Source of the DNA: Arthrobacter sp. 24S4-2
GTDB taxonomy: Bacteria > Actinomycetota > Actinomycetes > Actinomycetales > Micrococcaceae
Reading direction: 5' to 3'
Assembly (NCBI RefSeq): GCF_005280255.1
Contig: NZ_CP040018.1
Span: forward strand, 1,426,001-1,490,000
DNA length: 64,000 nt
How positions within the stretch are numbered: the first letter of the stretch is position 1; each line of letters begins with the position of its first letter. The translations under genes and the position numbers were made by a program. The notes beneath the pieces were generated by a model. That model did no database searches. It was not told the DNA's origin and saw only the letters and a list, made by a program, of their open reading frames with translations. Positions 25,964 to 34,729 of the stretch are shown piece after piece.

Positions 25964-26371
25964 GTGCATCACTTGCTCATCGCCCTCGCGACGGCGCCGG
26001 CACCCACCCCCACGCCGTCGCTGCGTCCCGGCCTCTCCGAGGACCAGGTGACCCCGGGCATGTGGGGCTTCATCATGACGGCATTCTTCGTGTTGGCCAC
26101 CACGCTGCTGATCGTGGACATGGTGCGGCGCATCCGCCGGGTCCGCTACCGGGCCCAGGTGGAGGAAGAGCGCCTGGCCGCCTTTGGGGCCGCCAACCAG
26201 GACAACCTGGAGACACCCGGCGCCGGCGATTCCGGCGCGAACGGTGCGGACACCGGTCCTGGTACTCCGGCTCCCAATGTGCCTGCCTCCGGTGCCCGGG
26301 GCCCCGGCACACCGGGCAGTGAAGGGCTCCGGACGGAACCCAACGGTGATGAAGGCCGCGGACAGCGCTGA
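25964..26371 (+). CDS. Small single-pass membrane protein of unknown function
   Basis: 135 residues. A short Pro/Thr-rich N-terminus is followed by one membrane helix at about 34-52 (WGFIMTAFFVLATTLLIVDM), a basic stop-transfer stretch RRIRRVRYRAQ, a short coiled region and a Gly/Pro-rich tail. Similar proteins lie between mca and the DUF255 gene in other actinobacteria (Rv1083 position). GTG 25964 has AGAAGG eight to ten bases upstream. Its end overlaps the next gene by 23 bases. Confidence 0.8.
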   Translation: MHHLLIALATAPAPTPTPSLRPGLSEDQVTPGMWGFIMTAFFVLATTLLIVDMVRRIRRVRYRAQVEEERLAAFGAANQDNLETPGAGDSGANGADTGPGTPAPNVPASGARGPGTPGSEGLRTEPNGDEGRGQR

Positions 26372-28562
26372 CGGCGGAACCGGCGAAGCACGGTCCGGAG
26401 CAGCCAACGCCCTCGGCGGAGAACCGTCCGCCTACCTGAGGCAGCACGCGGGCAACCCGGTGCACTGGCGGCCGTTCGGCGATGAGGCGTTCGGCTTCGC
26501 GGCGGACCGCGATGTCCCTGTGTTCCTGTCCATCGGCTACGCCGCATGCCACTGGTGCCATGTCATGGCGCATGAATCGTTCGAGGACCAGGAAACAGCG
26601 GACTTCCTGAACACCAACTTCGTGTCCATCAAGGTGGACAGGGAAGAGCGCCCCGACGTCGACGCCGTCTACATGGCCGCGACCCAGGCCATCAGCGGCG
26701 AGGGCGGCTGGCCGATGTCTGTGTTCCTGACACCGGACGGGCGCGCCTTCCACGCCGGTACGTACTTCCCGCCCCGGCCCGTGCCTGGCCGTCCTTCGTT
26801 CCGCCAGGTGCTCGAGGCGGTCCGTGAAGCATGGCTTGAACGTCGCGAGGGCGTGGAGCAAAACGCGGAATCGCTGGCCCGGGGGATGGCCGAGTCCCAG
26901 CTTGCGGCGGCTGTCCGGTTGACAGGTTCGCCGGACCCCGTCGACGCCGGCCTGCTCTCCGAGGCGGTAGGGGTGCTGGCCCGCTCCGAAGACACGCACG
27001 ACGGCGGCTTCGGCTCCGCGCCAAAGTTTCCGCCGTCGCCGGTGCTGGAATTCCTGATGCGGCACGCCGCCGTTGCTTCCGATACTGCTGAAGCCGCCAA
27101 GGACATGGCCGGACGGACCTTGGCCGCGATGTCCCGGTCAGCCCTTTTCGACCAGCTCGGCGGCGGGTTTGCCCGGTACTCGGTGACACGCGACTGGTCC
27201 GTCCCGCACTTTGAAAAGATGCTCTACGACAACGCCCAGTTGCTGCGTGCCTACGTGCACTGGGTCCGGCTCGGCGGGGATGCCGTCTACCCGGCAGGCG
27301 AGGCGGCTGACGTAGCCGCGCGCACCGCGGACTGGATGGTGGGGTCCCTGGGCGTCGGCAGTGCAGCCGGCAGCGTCCAGGCCTTCGCGTCGTCGCTGGA
27401 CGCGGACACAGTGGTGGACGGCCAGCACCACGAGGGCGCCAGCTACCTTTGGACGCCGGCGGAACTCACGGAAGTCCTGGGGGCGGAGGACGGCGGCAGG
27501 GTTGCGCGGCTGATGAATGTCCGGGCCAAGGGTACCGTGACGGCGTCGGCTTCTCCGCTGCATCCGGGGCGGGTCCTGGGCTACGCCGACAGCGTCGTGT
27601 GGGACCAGGTCCGGCCTCGCCTGCTGGCGGTCCGTTCCGGGCGTCCGCAGCCCGCCAGGGACGACAAAGTGGTGGCGGGCTGGAACGGGCTGGCCGTGGC
27701 CGCGTTGGCTGAAGCGGGGGCAGTCCTCGACCGCCCTGACCTCGTTGCCGCCGCCGAGCAAGCGGCGGCCTACCTCCAGAGTGTGCACTGGCAGGCTCCG
27801 GGCGGGCAGGCACCTCGCCCGGCGCCCGGGCAGAACGCAGAACCCGGCAAACTGGTGCGCGTCTCGCACAGCGGCAGAGCCCGGGGGATCGGCGGCCTGC
27901 TCGAAGACTATGCGTTCTGCGCTGACGGGCTCCTGGCCCTGTACGGTGTCACCGGAGCTGAGCGGTGGTACCGGCTGGCCGAAGACATCCTGGCCGCAGC
28001 CCGCCTGCGGTTCGCGGCCGACGGGACACTGGTGGACACCGCCGGTGAATCCGGGCAGGTGTTCAACGCCCAGGGCCGGCGCCCCGGCCTCGAACCGTTC
28101 GACAACGCCACGCCCAGCGGGGCTGCCGCCTTCGCCGGAGCCCTGTTGAGCTATTCCGCACTGTCCGGATCCACGGACCACCGGATCATGTCCGGCAACA
28201 TACTCTCGCTGCTCCCGCCGCTGGCAACGCGCGCGCCCAGGGCGGCGGGCTGGCTGCTGGCCACCGCGCAGGCTGCGCTGGCAGGCCCGGTGGAGGCCGC
28301 CGTCGTCGGACCCGGTTCTCCGGCGCGGGCGGAGCTGCACCATGCCCTGATGCTCTCCGCAAGCCCGGGCCTGGTTTTGGCGATGACGACCGACGCCGGG
28401 ACGGTGTCCGGGGCGGGCGTCCACTCCGCGGTGCCTTTGCTGGAAGGCAGGACCCCCGCAGCTGACGGCTCACCCCAGGTGTTCCTCTGCCGCGGAATGG
28501 CGTGCCACCGCCCGGTAGGTTCCGTGGCTGAACTGCTGGACCAACTGGCTACCATGGCCTGA
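26349..28562 (+). CDS. DUF255 / thioredoxin-domain protein (YyaL, spermatogenesis-associated 20-like)
   Basis: Cytoplasmic protein of 737 residues. The N-terminal thioredoxin-fold domain carries CHWC in AACHWCHVMAHESFED (about 60-75) and KVDREERPDVDAVY; a long six-hairpin (alpha/alpha) toroid follows, with GGGFARYSVTRDWSVPHFEKMLYDN (conserved across the family), YLWTPAEL and KVVAGWNGLAVAAL. Its biochemical function is not established. ATG 26349 is preferred to the earlier in-frame codon at 26184, which would run through the preceding gene. Rv1084 counterpart; overlaps the HAD gene start by one base. Confidence 0.9.
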   Translation: MKAADSADGGTGEARSGAANALGGEPSAYLRQHAGNPVHWRPFGDEAFGFAADRDVPVFLSIGYAACHWCHVMAHESFEDQETADFLNTNFVSIKVDREERPDVDAVYMAATQAISGEGGWPMSVFLTPDGRAFHAGTYFPPRPVPGRPSFRQVLEAVREAWLERREGVEQNAESLARGMAESQLAAAVRLTGSPDPVDAGLLSEAVGVLARSEDTHDGGFGSAPKFPPSPVLEFLMRHAAVASDTAEAAKDMAGRTLAAMSRSALFDQLGGGFARYSVTRDWSVPHFEKMLYDNAQLLRAYVHWVRLGGDAVYPAGEAADVAARTADWMVGSLGVGSAAGSVQAFASSLDADTVVDGQHHEGASYLWTPAELTEVLGAEDGGRVARLMNVRAKGTVTASASPLHPGRVLGYADSVVWDQVRPRLLAVRSGRPQPARDDKVVAGWNGLAVAALAEAGAVLDRPDLVAAAEQAAAYLQSVHWQAPGGQAPRPAPGQNAEPGKLVRVSHSGRARGIGGLLEDYAFCADGLLALYGVTGAERWYRLAEDILAAARLRFAADGTLVDTAGESGQVFNAQGRRPGLEPFDNATPSGAAAFAGALLSYSALSGSTDHRIMSGNILSLLPPLATRAPRAAGWLLATAQAALAGPVEAAVVGPGSPARAELHHALMLSASPGLVLAMTTDAGTVSGAGVHSAVPLLEGRTPAADGSPQVFLCRGMACHRPVGSVAELLDQLATMA

Positions 28563-29197
28563 TGACCTCCGCTACGCATGGTGCGTTCCAGGTTCCTGCG
28601 GTTCGGCGCGCTTTTGGGCTCGTGATTTTCGACTGCGATGGTGTCCTGGTTGACTCCGAGAGCATAGCCATCCGGGTGGACCAGCAGGTGCTCGCCGACC
28701 TGGGCTGGGAACTTGGCCTTGACGAGATTGTGGAACGTTTCGTGGGCAAATCCGACGCGCACTTCGTCGCGGAGACGGAACGGCACCTGGGCATCAAACT
28801 GGACGCCGACTGGGAGCAGAAGTACGAGCAGTGGTACCGGACAGCCTTCGCCAGGGAACTGAAGGCAGTGGACGGCATCGAGGACGCCCCGGCCCGGCTG
28901 CAGCTCCCGGATTGTGTCGCGTCCAGCGGAACCCACGCCAAGATACGGCGGACGCTCGGCCAGACGGGCCTCCTGCCGCGGTTTGAGGGCCGCATCTTCA
29001 GCGCCTCGGAGGTTGCCCGCGGCAAGCCGGCTCCAGACCTCTTCCTCCAGGCCGCCCGCGCGGCCGGGATGCACGTCTTCGCCTATGGCCGGGGAGTCAC
29101 CCCGGCGGCCAGGCTTGCGGGTCCGGGCACCACGGTGTTCCGGCATATGGCGGAGCTGCCGGACCTCATCGCGGCGGGCCGCCCCGGGCGGACTTAG
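28562..29197 (+). CDS. HAD family hydrolase lacking motif IV
   Basis: Subfamily IA phosphatase of the beta-phosphoglucomutase type, 211 residues. Nucleophile motif FDCDGVLVDSE near 22-32, helical cap (LGWELGLDEIVERFVGKS), Ser of motif II (VASSGTHAKI) and Lys of motif III (VARGKPAPDLFLQ) are present. The chain then jumps from DLFLQ directly to AARAAGMHVFAYGRGVTP; family members have about 20 additional residues there, including the acidic VEDS motif that binds magnesium. The in-frame deletion probably abolishes activity. Overlaps the DUF255 stop by one base and meets the hemolysin III gene tail to tail. Confidence 0.88.
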   Translation: MTSATHGAFQVPAVRRAFGLVIFDCDGVLVDSESIAIRVDQQVLADLGWELGLDEIVERFVGKSDAHFVAETERHLGIKLDADWEQKYEQWYRTAFARELKAVDGIEDAPARLQLPDCVASSGTHAKIRRTLGQTGLLPRFEGRIFSASEVARGKPAPDLFLQAARAAGMHVFAYGRGVTPAARLAGPGTTVFRHMAELPDLIAAGRPGRT

Positions 29198-29925
29198 GCG
29201 GGTCTGCCGAGGACCGCGATGGCGATGGCGATGAAGTGGGCGGCGAAGGCGAACACGGTAAAAGCATGGAAGAGCTCGTGGAAGCCAAAGTGCTGATAGC
29301 TGAAGTTCGGTTTCTTCAGCGCGTAAAAGACGGCCCCCGCGATGTAGAGGGCGCCGCCCACGCAGATCAGGACGGCGGAGGCAACGCTGGCCGCAAAGAA
29401 GTCGGGCAGGTAGAACAGCGAACCGCAGCCCAGGGCAATGTAAATCGGCACATAGAGCCAGCGGGGCGCATCTGTCCAGAGCAGCCGGAAGAGGACACCC
29501 AGAATGGCGCCCGACCAGATCACCCAGAGCAGCACGACAGCTTTGGGCCGTTCCAGCAGCGCCCAGGCCAGCGGTGTGTAGCTGCCGGCGATTACCAGCA
29601 TAATATTGGTGTGGTCCAGGCGCTTGAGGACGATCCTGACCCCGGGGGACCAATTACCGCGGTGGTACACGGCGCTGATGCCGAACAGCAGCACACCCGT
29701 GACCGCGTAGACGGCCGAAGCAATTTTCAGGTCTGCCGTGGGTGCCAGCAGGATCAGCACCAGACCCGCGGCGAAGGCCAGCGGTGCGGTTACCGTGTGG
29801 ATCCAGCCGCGCCACTTGGGCTTGATCATCAGCAGCTCGGCGATGCGGACTGCGGCATCGTCCATCGGACCCGATTTGCGGCCGCGGCCTGCCCTCGGGC
29901 CCGGCTTGGGAGAGTTGCTTTCCAT
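29194..29925 (-). CDS. trhA: Hemolysin III family protein (PAQR-like membrane protein)
   Basis: Seven-helix membrane protein of 243 residues with an N-terminal basic tail. Metal-binding residues typical of the family: AVYHRGNW with His after the second helix, KRLDHTNIMLVIAGSYTP (Asp/His and Ser), and the final HELFHAFTVFAFAAHF (HxxxH). In bacteria the family is linked to membrane energetics and lipid homeostasis; hemolytic activity is doubtful. Leaderless: TATTCT lies exactly six bases before the ATG. Rv1085c position between the DUF255 gene and the prenyltransferase. Confidence 0.93.
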   Translation of the reverse strand: MESNSPKPGPRAGRGRKSGPMDDAAVRIAELLMIKPKWRGWIHTVTAPLAFAAGLVLILLAPTADLKIASAVYAVTGVLLFGISAVYHRGNWSPGVRIVLKRLDHTNIMLVIAGSYTPLAWALLERPKAVVLLWVIWSGAILGVLFRLLWTDAPRWLYVPIYIALGCGSLFYLPDFFAASVASAVLICVGGALYIAGAVFYALKKPNFSYQHFGFHELFHAFTVFAFAAHFIAIAIAVLGRPA

Positions 29926-30066
29926 TGCTCAAGAATAAACTACGTTTCGGTAAGTTACTGATGAGTAGTGCGCGCGGGTGCCGATTTGTGGAAGTCCGCT
30001 GCACCGTGTCCCGGTTGCGGGCGGGTAGCCTAGGAATGCACTGCCGTCATACATCAAGGAAGTCAG

Positions 30067-30839
30067 GTGAGTCTCCGGATGGAGTTGCCCGGGATCCTCT
30101 ATGGCTTCTATGAACGCAAGCTTCTGCGCTCGCTGGACAAGGACCGCATCCCCAGGCACATCGGCGTCATGGTGGACGGCAACCGCCGGTGGGCCAAGCA
30201 GTTCAATGCTCCCACCAGCCAGGGACACCAGGCGGGGCCGACAAGATCCATGAGTTCCTGGGCTGGTGCCAGGAACTGGGCGTCAAGGTGGTCACGCTCT
30301 ACATGCTCTCCACCGACAACATGAACCGGTCCGGCGAGGAGTTGGACCTGCTGATGGGCATCATTGCCAACACCCTCGACCGGCTGGACGAAGATGCCAA
30401 CATCTCAGTGCATGCCATGGGCGCCCCCGAGCTGCTGCCGGACTATCTGGCTGAACGGCTGAACAAGCTCACTGCCAGGACCCCGGTGCGCGAAAAAATC
30501 CACGTCAACGTGGCGGTTGGTTATGGCGGGCGGCGGGAAATCGTGGATGCCGTGCGTGAACTGCTGCACGACGCCGTGGCGAAGGGCCAGGACATCGGCA
30601 GGCTTGCGGACGAACTCAGCGTGGATGACATTTCCCGGTTTCTCTACACCCGCGGGCAGCCGGACCCGGACCTGGTCATCCGAACGTCCGGCGAGCAGCG
30701 GCTGTCCGGATTCCTTATGTGGCAGAGCGCCTACAGCGAGTTCTATTTCTGTGAAGCGCTCTGGCCTGCCTTCCGCAAGGTGGACTTCCTGCGGGCCCTG
30801 CGGGACTACGCCGGCAGGCAGCGGCGCTTCGGCTCCTGA
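30067..30839 (+). pseudogene. Isoprenyl transferase (cis-prenyltransferase, UppS/Rv1086-like), one-base frameshift
   Basis: Condenses isopentenyl diphosphate onto an allylic diphosphate in cis; the M. tuberculosis counterpart Rv1086 makes Z,E-farnesyl diphosphate for decaprenyl phosphate. The first frame gives GVMVDGNRRWAKQ (catalytic Asp, phosphate site) and SQGHQAG, then drifts into PTRSMSSW. The next frame continues ADKIHEFLGWCQELGVK, then TLYMLSTDN, VGYGGRREIVDA and the signature RTSGEQRLSGFLMWQSAYSE. One base missing from GGGG at 30234-30237 explains this; the repaired protein has 257 residues, the family length. GTG 30067 is preceded by AAGGAAG. Confidence 0.9.
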
Positions 30840-31002
30840 GAGCACCCAGGCCGCCGGATGGCCCGGCCGTCATGGCCGGTTCACGAGGAGTTCACGTGCC
30901 CGCAACAAGAATCGCCGACGAATGGTTTGGGAAACAAAGCCGGGGGGAATTACGTTGATTCCATTAGCAGGCAAATTGTCGGCTAATCGGGGAGGCCAGT
31001 AC

Positions 31003-31074
31003 ATGGAGCGGATTTTCGCACCGGATGTATGGGAGGCCGGAACCGGCCTCGTGGCCGATCCGCCTCACCAATAA
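31003..31074 (+). CDS. Possible 23-residue leader ORF upstream of phoH2
   Basis: ATG preceded by GGGGAGG with eight bases spacing; encodes MERIFAPDVWEAGTGLVADP plus PHQ and stops 36 bases before the phoH2 start. Another SD-preceded mini-ORF of 20 codons, including a rare TTA, lies at 30896-30958. Mycobacterial phoH2 is known to be preceded by a small gene (phoAT); sequence similarity to it is not evident. Could be chance. Confidence 0.3.
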   Translation: MERIFAPDVWEAGTGLVADPPHQ

Positions 31075-31109
31075 AATATCCGGGCGTGCGCCCCGGGGCT
31101 GGAGTCGAT

Positions 31110-32552
31110 GTGGCTACTTCTGAACAACTGCCCGACGTCATTTCCGACCAGGGAGAGAAAGCTACCTCTCGCGCCAAGCGAGGCACCTCACAGACCGGTG
31201 CAGCGAACCATCATGCTGCGGCCGGTCTTGCTGTATCCGGCGAAAATGGTGCGTCAGAGGACACTCTGTGGAGCTTTGTCATCGACACCTCGGTATTGCT
31301 CTCGGACCCACGCGCGCTGCTGCGCTTCGCGGAGCACGAAGTCATTGTGCCGATCGTCGTCATCACGGAGCTCGAGGGCAAGCGGCACGACCCCGAGCTG
31401 GGATACTTCGCCCGGAAGGCGCTGAGGCTCCTGGACGACCTACGCATCCAGCACGGCGGACTCGACCGTCCCATTCCCCTGGGCGACGACGGCGGCACCC
31501 TCATAGTGGAGATGAACCACATCTCCACCGGGGTGCTTCCCGCGGGATTCCGCGGAGCAGACAACGATAGCCGCATTCTCGCCGTCGCGAAAAACCTCGC
31601 CAACGAGGGGCGCAACGTCACGGTGGTCTCCAAGGACCTGCCGATGCGCGTTAAAGCCTCGGCGATGGGACTGCTCGCGGACGAGTACCGGAATGAACTG
31701 GTGAAGGACTCCGGCTGGACCGGTGTGGCGGAGGTCGAAGCCAGCGAGGAGGAAGTCTCCACGCTCTACGGCCACGAGCCCGTCTTCATCCCGGCCGCGG
31801 CAGAGATGCCCGTCAACACCGGCCTGGTGATCCTCTCGAACCGGGGTTCCGCCCTGGGCCGTGTGGGCGCGGACAAGCAGGTCCGGCTGGTCAAGGGGGA
31901 CCGTGACGTCTTCGGCCTGCACGGGCGGTCAGCGGAACAGAGGCTGGCGATCGACATGCTGATGGATCCTTCCGTCGGCATCGTGTCGATCGGCGGCCGT
32001 GCCGGCACCGGCAAGTCTGCGCTCGCGCTTTGTGCGGGCCTCGAAGCCGTGCTGGAGCGCCGCGAACACCGCAAGGTGATCGTCTTCCGCCCGCTCTACG
32101 CCGTGGGCGGCCAGGAACTCGGCTACCTGCCCGGTTCCGAAGCGGAGAAAATGAACCCCTGGGCGCAGGCCGTCTTTGACACCCTCGGGGCCCTGGTCAG
32201 CCAGGAAGTGGTGGAGGAGGTCATGGACCGCGGAATGCTTGAGGTCATGCCGCTGACCCATATCCGTGGCCGTTCGCTCCACGATGCGTTCGTGATCGTG
32301 GACGAGGCGCAGTCGCTCGAGAAGAACGTCCTCCTCACCGTGATGAGCCGGATCGGCCAGAACTCCAAGATCGTCCTCACCCACGACGTCGCCCAGCGCG
32401 ACAACCTGCGCGTCGGCCGGCACGACGGCGTTGCCGCCGTCGTCGAGACCCTCAAGGGACACCCGCTCTTCGGGCACATCACCCTGACCCGCTCCGAGCG
32501 CTCGCCCATTGCGGCGCTAGTTACGGAACTGCTTGAAGGGGCGGAAATCTAA
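31110..32552 (+). CDS. phoH2: PhoH2: PIN-domain ribonuclease fused to PhoH ATPase
   Basis: RNA helicase/ribonuclease of 480 residues. After about 45 unstructured residues, a PIN domain (about 50-180) has acidic metal sites: VIDTSVLLSDP, VVITELEGKRHDPELG, ADNDSRILAVA. The PhoH P-loop ATPase follows from about 260, with GRAGTGKSALALCAG (Walker A), FRPLYAVGGQELGYLPG and VIVDEAQSLEKN (Walker B). GTG 31110 is chosen because GGAG sits just upstream and upstream sequence in the frame is unconserved. Known homologues unwind and cut RNA. A 270-base leader with mini-ORFs and a GAGGCCGG/CCGGCCTC hairpin (31033-31050) precedes it. Confidence 0.93.
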   Translation: MATSEQLPDVISDQGEKATSRAKRGTSQTGAANHHAAAGLAVSGENGASEDTLWSFVIDTSVLLSDPRALLRFAEHEVIVPIVVITELEGKRHDPELGYFARKALRLLDDLRIQHGGLDRPIPLGDDGGTLIVEMNHISTGVLPAGFRGADNDSRILAVAKNLANEGRNVTVVSKDLPMRVKASAMGLLADEYRNELVKDSGWTGVAEVEASEEEVSTLYGHEPVFIPAAAEMPVNTGLVILSNRGSALGRVGADKQVRLVKGDRDVFGLHGRSAEQRLAIDMLMDPSVGIVSIGGRAGTGKSALALCAGLEAVLERREHRKVIVFRPLYAVGGQELGYLPGSEAEKMNPWAQAVFDTLGALVSQEVVEEVMDRGMLEVMPLTHIRGRSLHDAFVIVDEAQSLEKNVLLTVMSRIGQNSKIVLTHDVAQRDNLRVGRHDGVAAVVETLKGHPLFGHITLTRSERSPIAALVTELLEGAEI

Positions 32553-32570
32553 GCGGACCCATGCGTTTGG

Positions 32571-32602
32571 GGGCCGTGGCCGGGTTCGTCCGGCCACGGC
32601 CC
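32571..32602 (+). terminator. Terminator after phoH2
   Basis: Perfect 13-bp stem GGGCCGTGGCCGG (32571-32583) and CCGGCCACGGCCC (32590-32602), loop GTTCGT, then TT. It abuts the end of the convergent GNAT gene and probably works in both directions. Confidence 0.85.
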
Positions 32603-32603
32603 T

Positions 32604-33248
32604 TCAGAGCCCCAGATATTTGGCCGTGGCTTCGTGGCCTTCCACTTTTAGGGTCCAGTCCGGGCGTTTGAAGGAGTCCGGGGTGACGCGGACTCTCTGG
32701 ATGTCCTGCCGGATGCCGCCCCAGGAGGCCCGGGTGACGCCGTTCAGTTCGTAGCCGAGGGCGCGGGAGACGCCCAGGGATTTTTCGTTCCAGGCGGCCG
32801 CCTCGGATTCGGCGACTTCCGCCTTCAGATGGTCGAAGGCGTAGCTGACGACGGCGGCCCTCATCTCCTTGCCGAGGCCCTGGCCGTGCGCGGACTTCCT
32901 GAGCCAGGAGCCGGTGGTGACCGTCTTGAGCGTCGCGAAATCCCTGGCCTCAATGTCCTGGCAGCCGATGAAGTCGCCCTGGTGCCAGATGCCGAAGAGC
33001 ATCATCCAGGCTTCCGGGGAGACCCCGGCACGGCAGCGCCAGTACCACTGCGCCATGTTGGGGCCCAGCTTCTCGGGAGGGAATTCGTTCCACGGCGTGC
33101 TGAACGGGCTGCGGCCCGGTTCGCTGATGCCGGAGAGGGCTGCTTCCACGGCGGCGGGGATGTCGTCGTCGCGGATCGGCCTCAGCATGAGCCGGGGTGT
33201 GGTCAGGGTGAGGCCCAAGGGCGGCCAGATGGCGGAGAGCTCGGTCAT
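32604..33248 (-). CDS. GNAT family N-acetyltransferase (RimJ/RimL type)
   Basis: 214 residues of the Acetyltransf_3 group, which modify protein N-termini or small molecules; the substrate is not predictable. TPRLMLRPIRDDDIPAAVEA near the N-terminus is the usual beta1-alpha1 opening; the acetyl-CoA loop is TGSWLRKSAHGQGLGKEMR (RKxxxGxGxG), followed by EAAAWNEKSLGVSRALGYELNG with the Asn of beta5. Leaderless: TAGGCT sits exactly six bases before ATG 33248. Confidence 0.9.
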   Translation of the reverse strand: MTELSAIWPPLGLTLTTPRLMLRPIRDDDIPAAVEAALSGISEPGRSPFSTPWNEFPPEKLGPNMAQWYWRCRAGVSPEAWMMLFGIWHQGDFIGCQDIEARDFATLKTVTTGSWLRKSAHGQGLGKEMRAAVVSYAFDHLKAEVAESEAAAWNEKSLGVSRALGYELNGVTRASWGGIRQDIQRVRVTPDSFKRPDWTLKVEGHEATAKYLGL

Positions 33249-33275
33249 CAGGGAAGCCTACCGCCGGTCCGGCGC

Positions 33276-34073
33276 TCAGCCAGTCGCGCGCCCCCGGGAG
33301 ATGTCCCAGCTGATGTGGCGGCGGACATCGGTCAGGTTCATGGACTCGGCAAGGAAGAGGTCGTCCAGCATGTACTCGTCCACGGCCAGGATCCGGAGCC
33401 AGTGGCCAAAATCCCTCGATTCGTCCTCCAGCCAGCGGCTTGAGACGCAGATTCCGGTGCCGAGGTCAACCCTTATCAGGTTGCGTCCCGGACGGCACAG
33501 CGGGCCCCCGGGGTCCGGCGGCGCATAAGCGGCGTTCGGGATCACGATTGTTTCCAGGGCGGGCCGTCCCTCGTGGTCCACTGCCGTAATGGTGCCCAGT
33601 TCCACCGCATTGGTGCCCGGGAATTCGATGGGGACGGGTGCATTGCCGGCCAGCTCCACCGGATCCAGTGCCGCGGCGAAGCGGCCGTTTCCGAAGCAGG
33701 GTTCGCCGTAGGCGGCCTCCGGGCGGCGGCGGACCAGCCCGCCGTCGTCATAGACCGGGGTGACCAGCTGCGGCGGCAGGAGCCACGACTTCCGGGTGGA
33801 GCTGACATAGAACCCGTCCTTGGAGTCATTGATGCCGGTGGTGCTGTGCAGCACCACGCCGGCCGCGGACTCGAGCCGCAAGGCGCCCGGGCGGCGCAGC
33901 CAGGCACGGACTGTGTTGTCCGGGTCAGGGGCGGGGCTGTCGGCGTACTCGAACCGGAGGCTTTGCCATTTCCAGGGCGAGGACCGGCAGAGGTTCCGGA
34001 ACTTCGTGGCCATATCTGCGGGCCTGTTCTGCTGACCGGTTTCCCCCTGGCGCCTCGCGTCCCATGTCGACAT
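33276..34073 (-). CDS. Hypothetical protein
   Basis: 265 residues, soluble, no signal peptide, membrane helix or motif that I recognise. Pro-rich and strand-rich (SWLLPPQLVTPVYDDGG in the middle; WLEDESRDFGHWLRILAVDE near the end), compatible with a beta-sandwich. Start: ATG 34073 rather than GTG 34079 because TAAACT on the coding strand lies exactly six bases before it. Transcribed divergently from the prepilin peptidase gene, which is 58 bases away. No function is proposed. Confidence 0.75.
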   Translation of the reverse strand: MSTWDARRQGETGQQNRPADMATKFRNLCRSSPWKWQSLRFEYADSPAPDPDNTVRAWLRRPGALRLESAAGVVLHSTTGINDSKDGFYVSSTRKSWLLPPQLVTPVYDDGGLVRRRPEAAYGEPCFGNGRFAAALDPVELAGNAPVPIEFPGTNAVELGTITAVDHEGRPALETIVIPNAAYAPPDPGGPLCRPGRNLIRVDLGTGICVSSRWLEDESRDFGHWLRILAVDEYMLDDLFLAESMNLTDVRRHISWDISRGRATG

Positions 34074-34131
34074 ATCCACAGTTTACGCGCGGGCTCAGCT
34101 GCGGGTCGGGAATATCCAGTAGCATCCGAGT

Positions 34132-34692
34132 GTGATCCAACGACTGGGCGAACTTTGGGAAGCAACCCCGCTGGCGTTCTGGCTCCTGCTGGCGGCCTGC
34201 GCCTATTTCGGCGTGATGGCCGTACGCCTTACGGTCATCGATGTACGGCACCATCTGCTGCCCAACAGGATTGTCTTCCCGTCCTACGCCGTGGGCGGCG
34301 TGCTGCTCGTGGCGGCGGCAGTCGCCGTGCTCGCCGTCGGCGCGGACGCCCGGGCAGTGCCCGACGGCGCCGCCCGCCTCTTCGGGCTCCCCGGGGTCCG
34401 GATTCCGGCCGGGGGAGCGGTGCTGTGGCTTTTCTATTTCATCCTGCGCATGGTCTATCCGCCGGGGATGGGATTTGGCGACGTGAAACTCGCCGGAGTG
34501 CTGGGAATGTACCTCGGCTACCTTGGCTGGGGGCACGTGTTCGCCGGGACTTTTGCCGCTTTCCTCCTGGGCGGCCTGTGGAGCCTGGGCCTGCTCGCCG
34601 CCCGGCGCGGGACGCTGAAATCGGACATCCCGTTCGGCCCCTTCATGCTGGCCGGCTCCGCCGCCGCAATGTTGCTGCTGCCGGCGGGCTGA
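34132..34692 (+). CDS. Prepilin peptidase, A24 family
   Basis: Membrane aspartic protease that trims type IV pilin-like signal peptides. 186 residues, about five helices; the N-terminal methylase domain of PilD is absent, as in short archaeal/actinobacterial forms. Catalytic Asp residues are in TVIDVRHHLLPNRIV (about 36) and GMGFGDVKLAGVLG (GxGD motif, about 117). No pilin genes are in the window. Leaderless: TAGCAT, six bases, then GTG. Confidence 0.9.
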   Translation: MIQRLGELWEATPLAFWLLLAACAYFGVMAVRLTVIDVRHHLLPNRIVFPSYAVGGVLLVAAAVAVLAVGADARAVPDGAARLFGLPGVRIPAGGAVLWLFYFILRMVYPPGMGFGDVKLAGVLGMYLGYLGWGHVFAGTFAAFLLGGLWSLGLLAARRGTLKSDIPFGPFMLAGSAAAMLLLPAG

Positions 34693-34729
34693 GGGCCTGC
34701 GCCGGACTTGCTGCGATTAGGCTGAACGT

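Noticed and set aside
30840..31002. Riboswitch (c-di-AMP ydaO type) in the phoH2 leader
   Set aside because: I compared the G-rich segments with the remembered consensus and could not place its conserved core; only simple hairpins and mini-ORFs are supportable.
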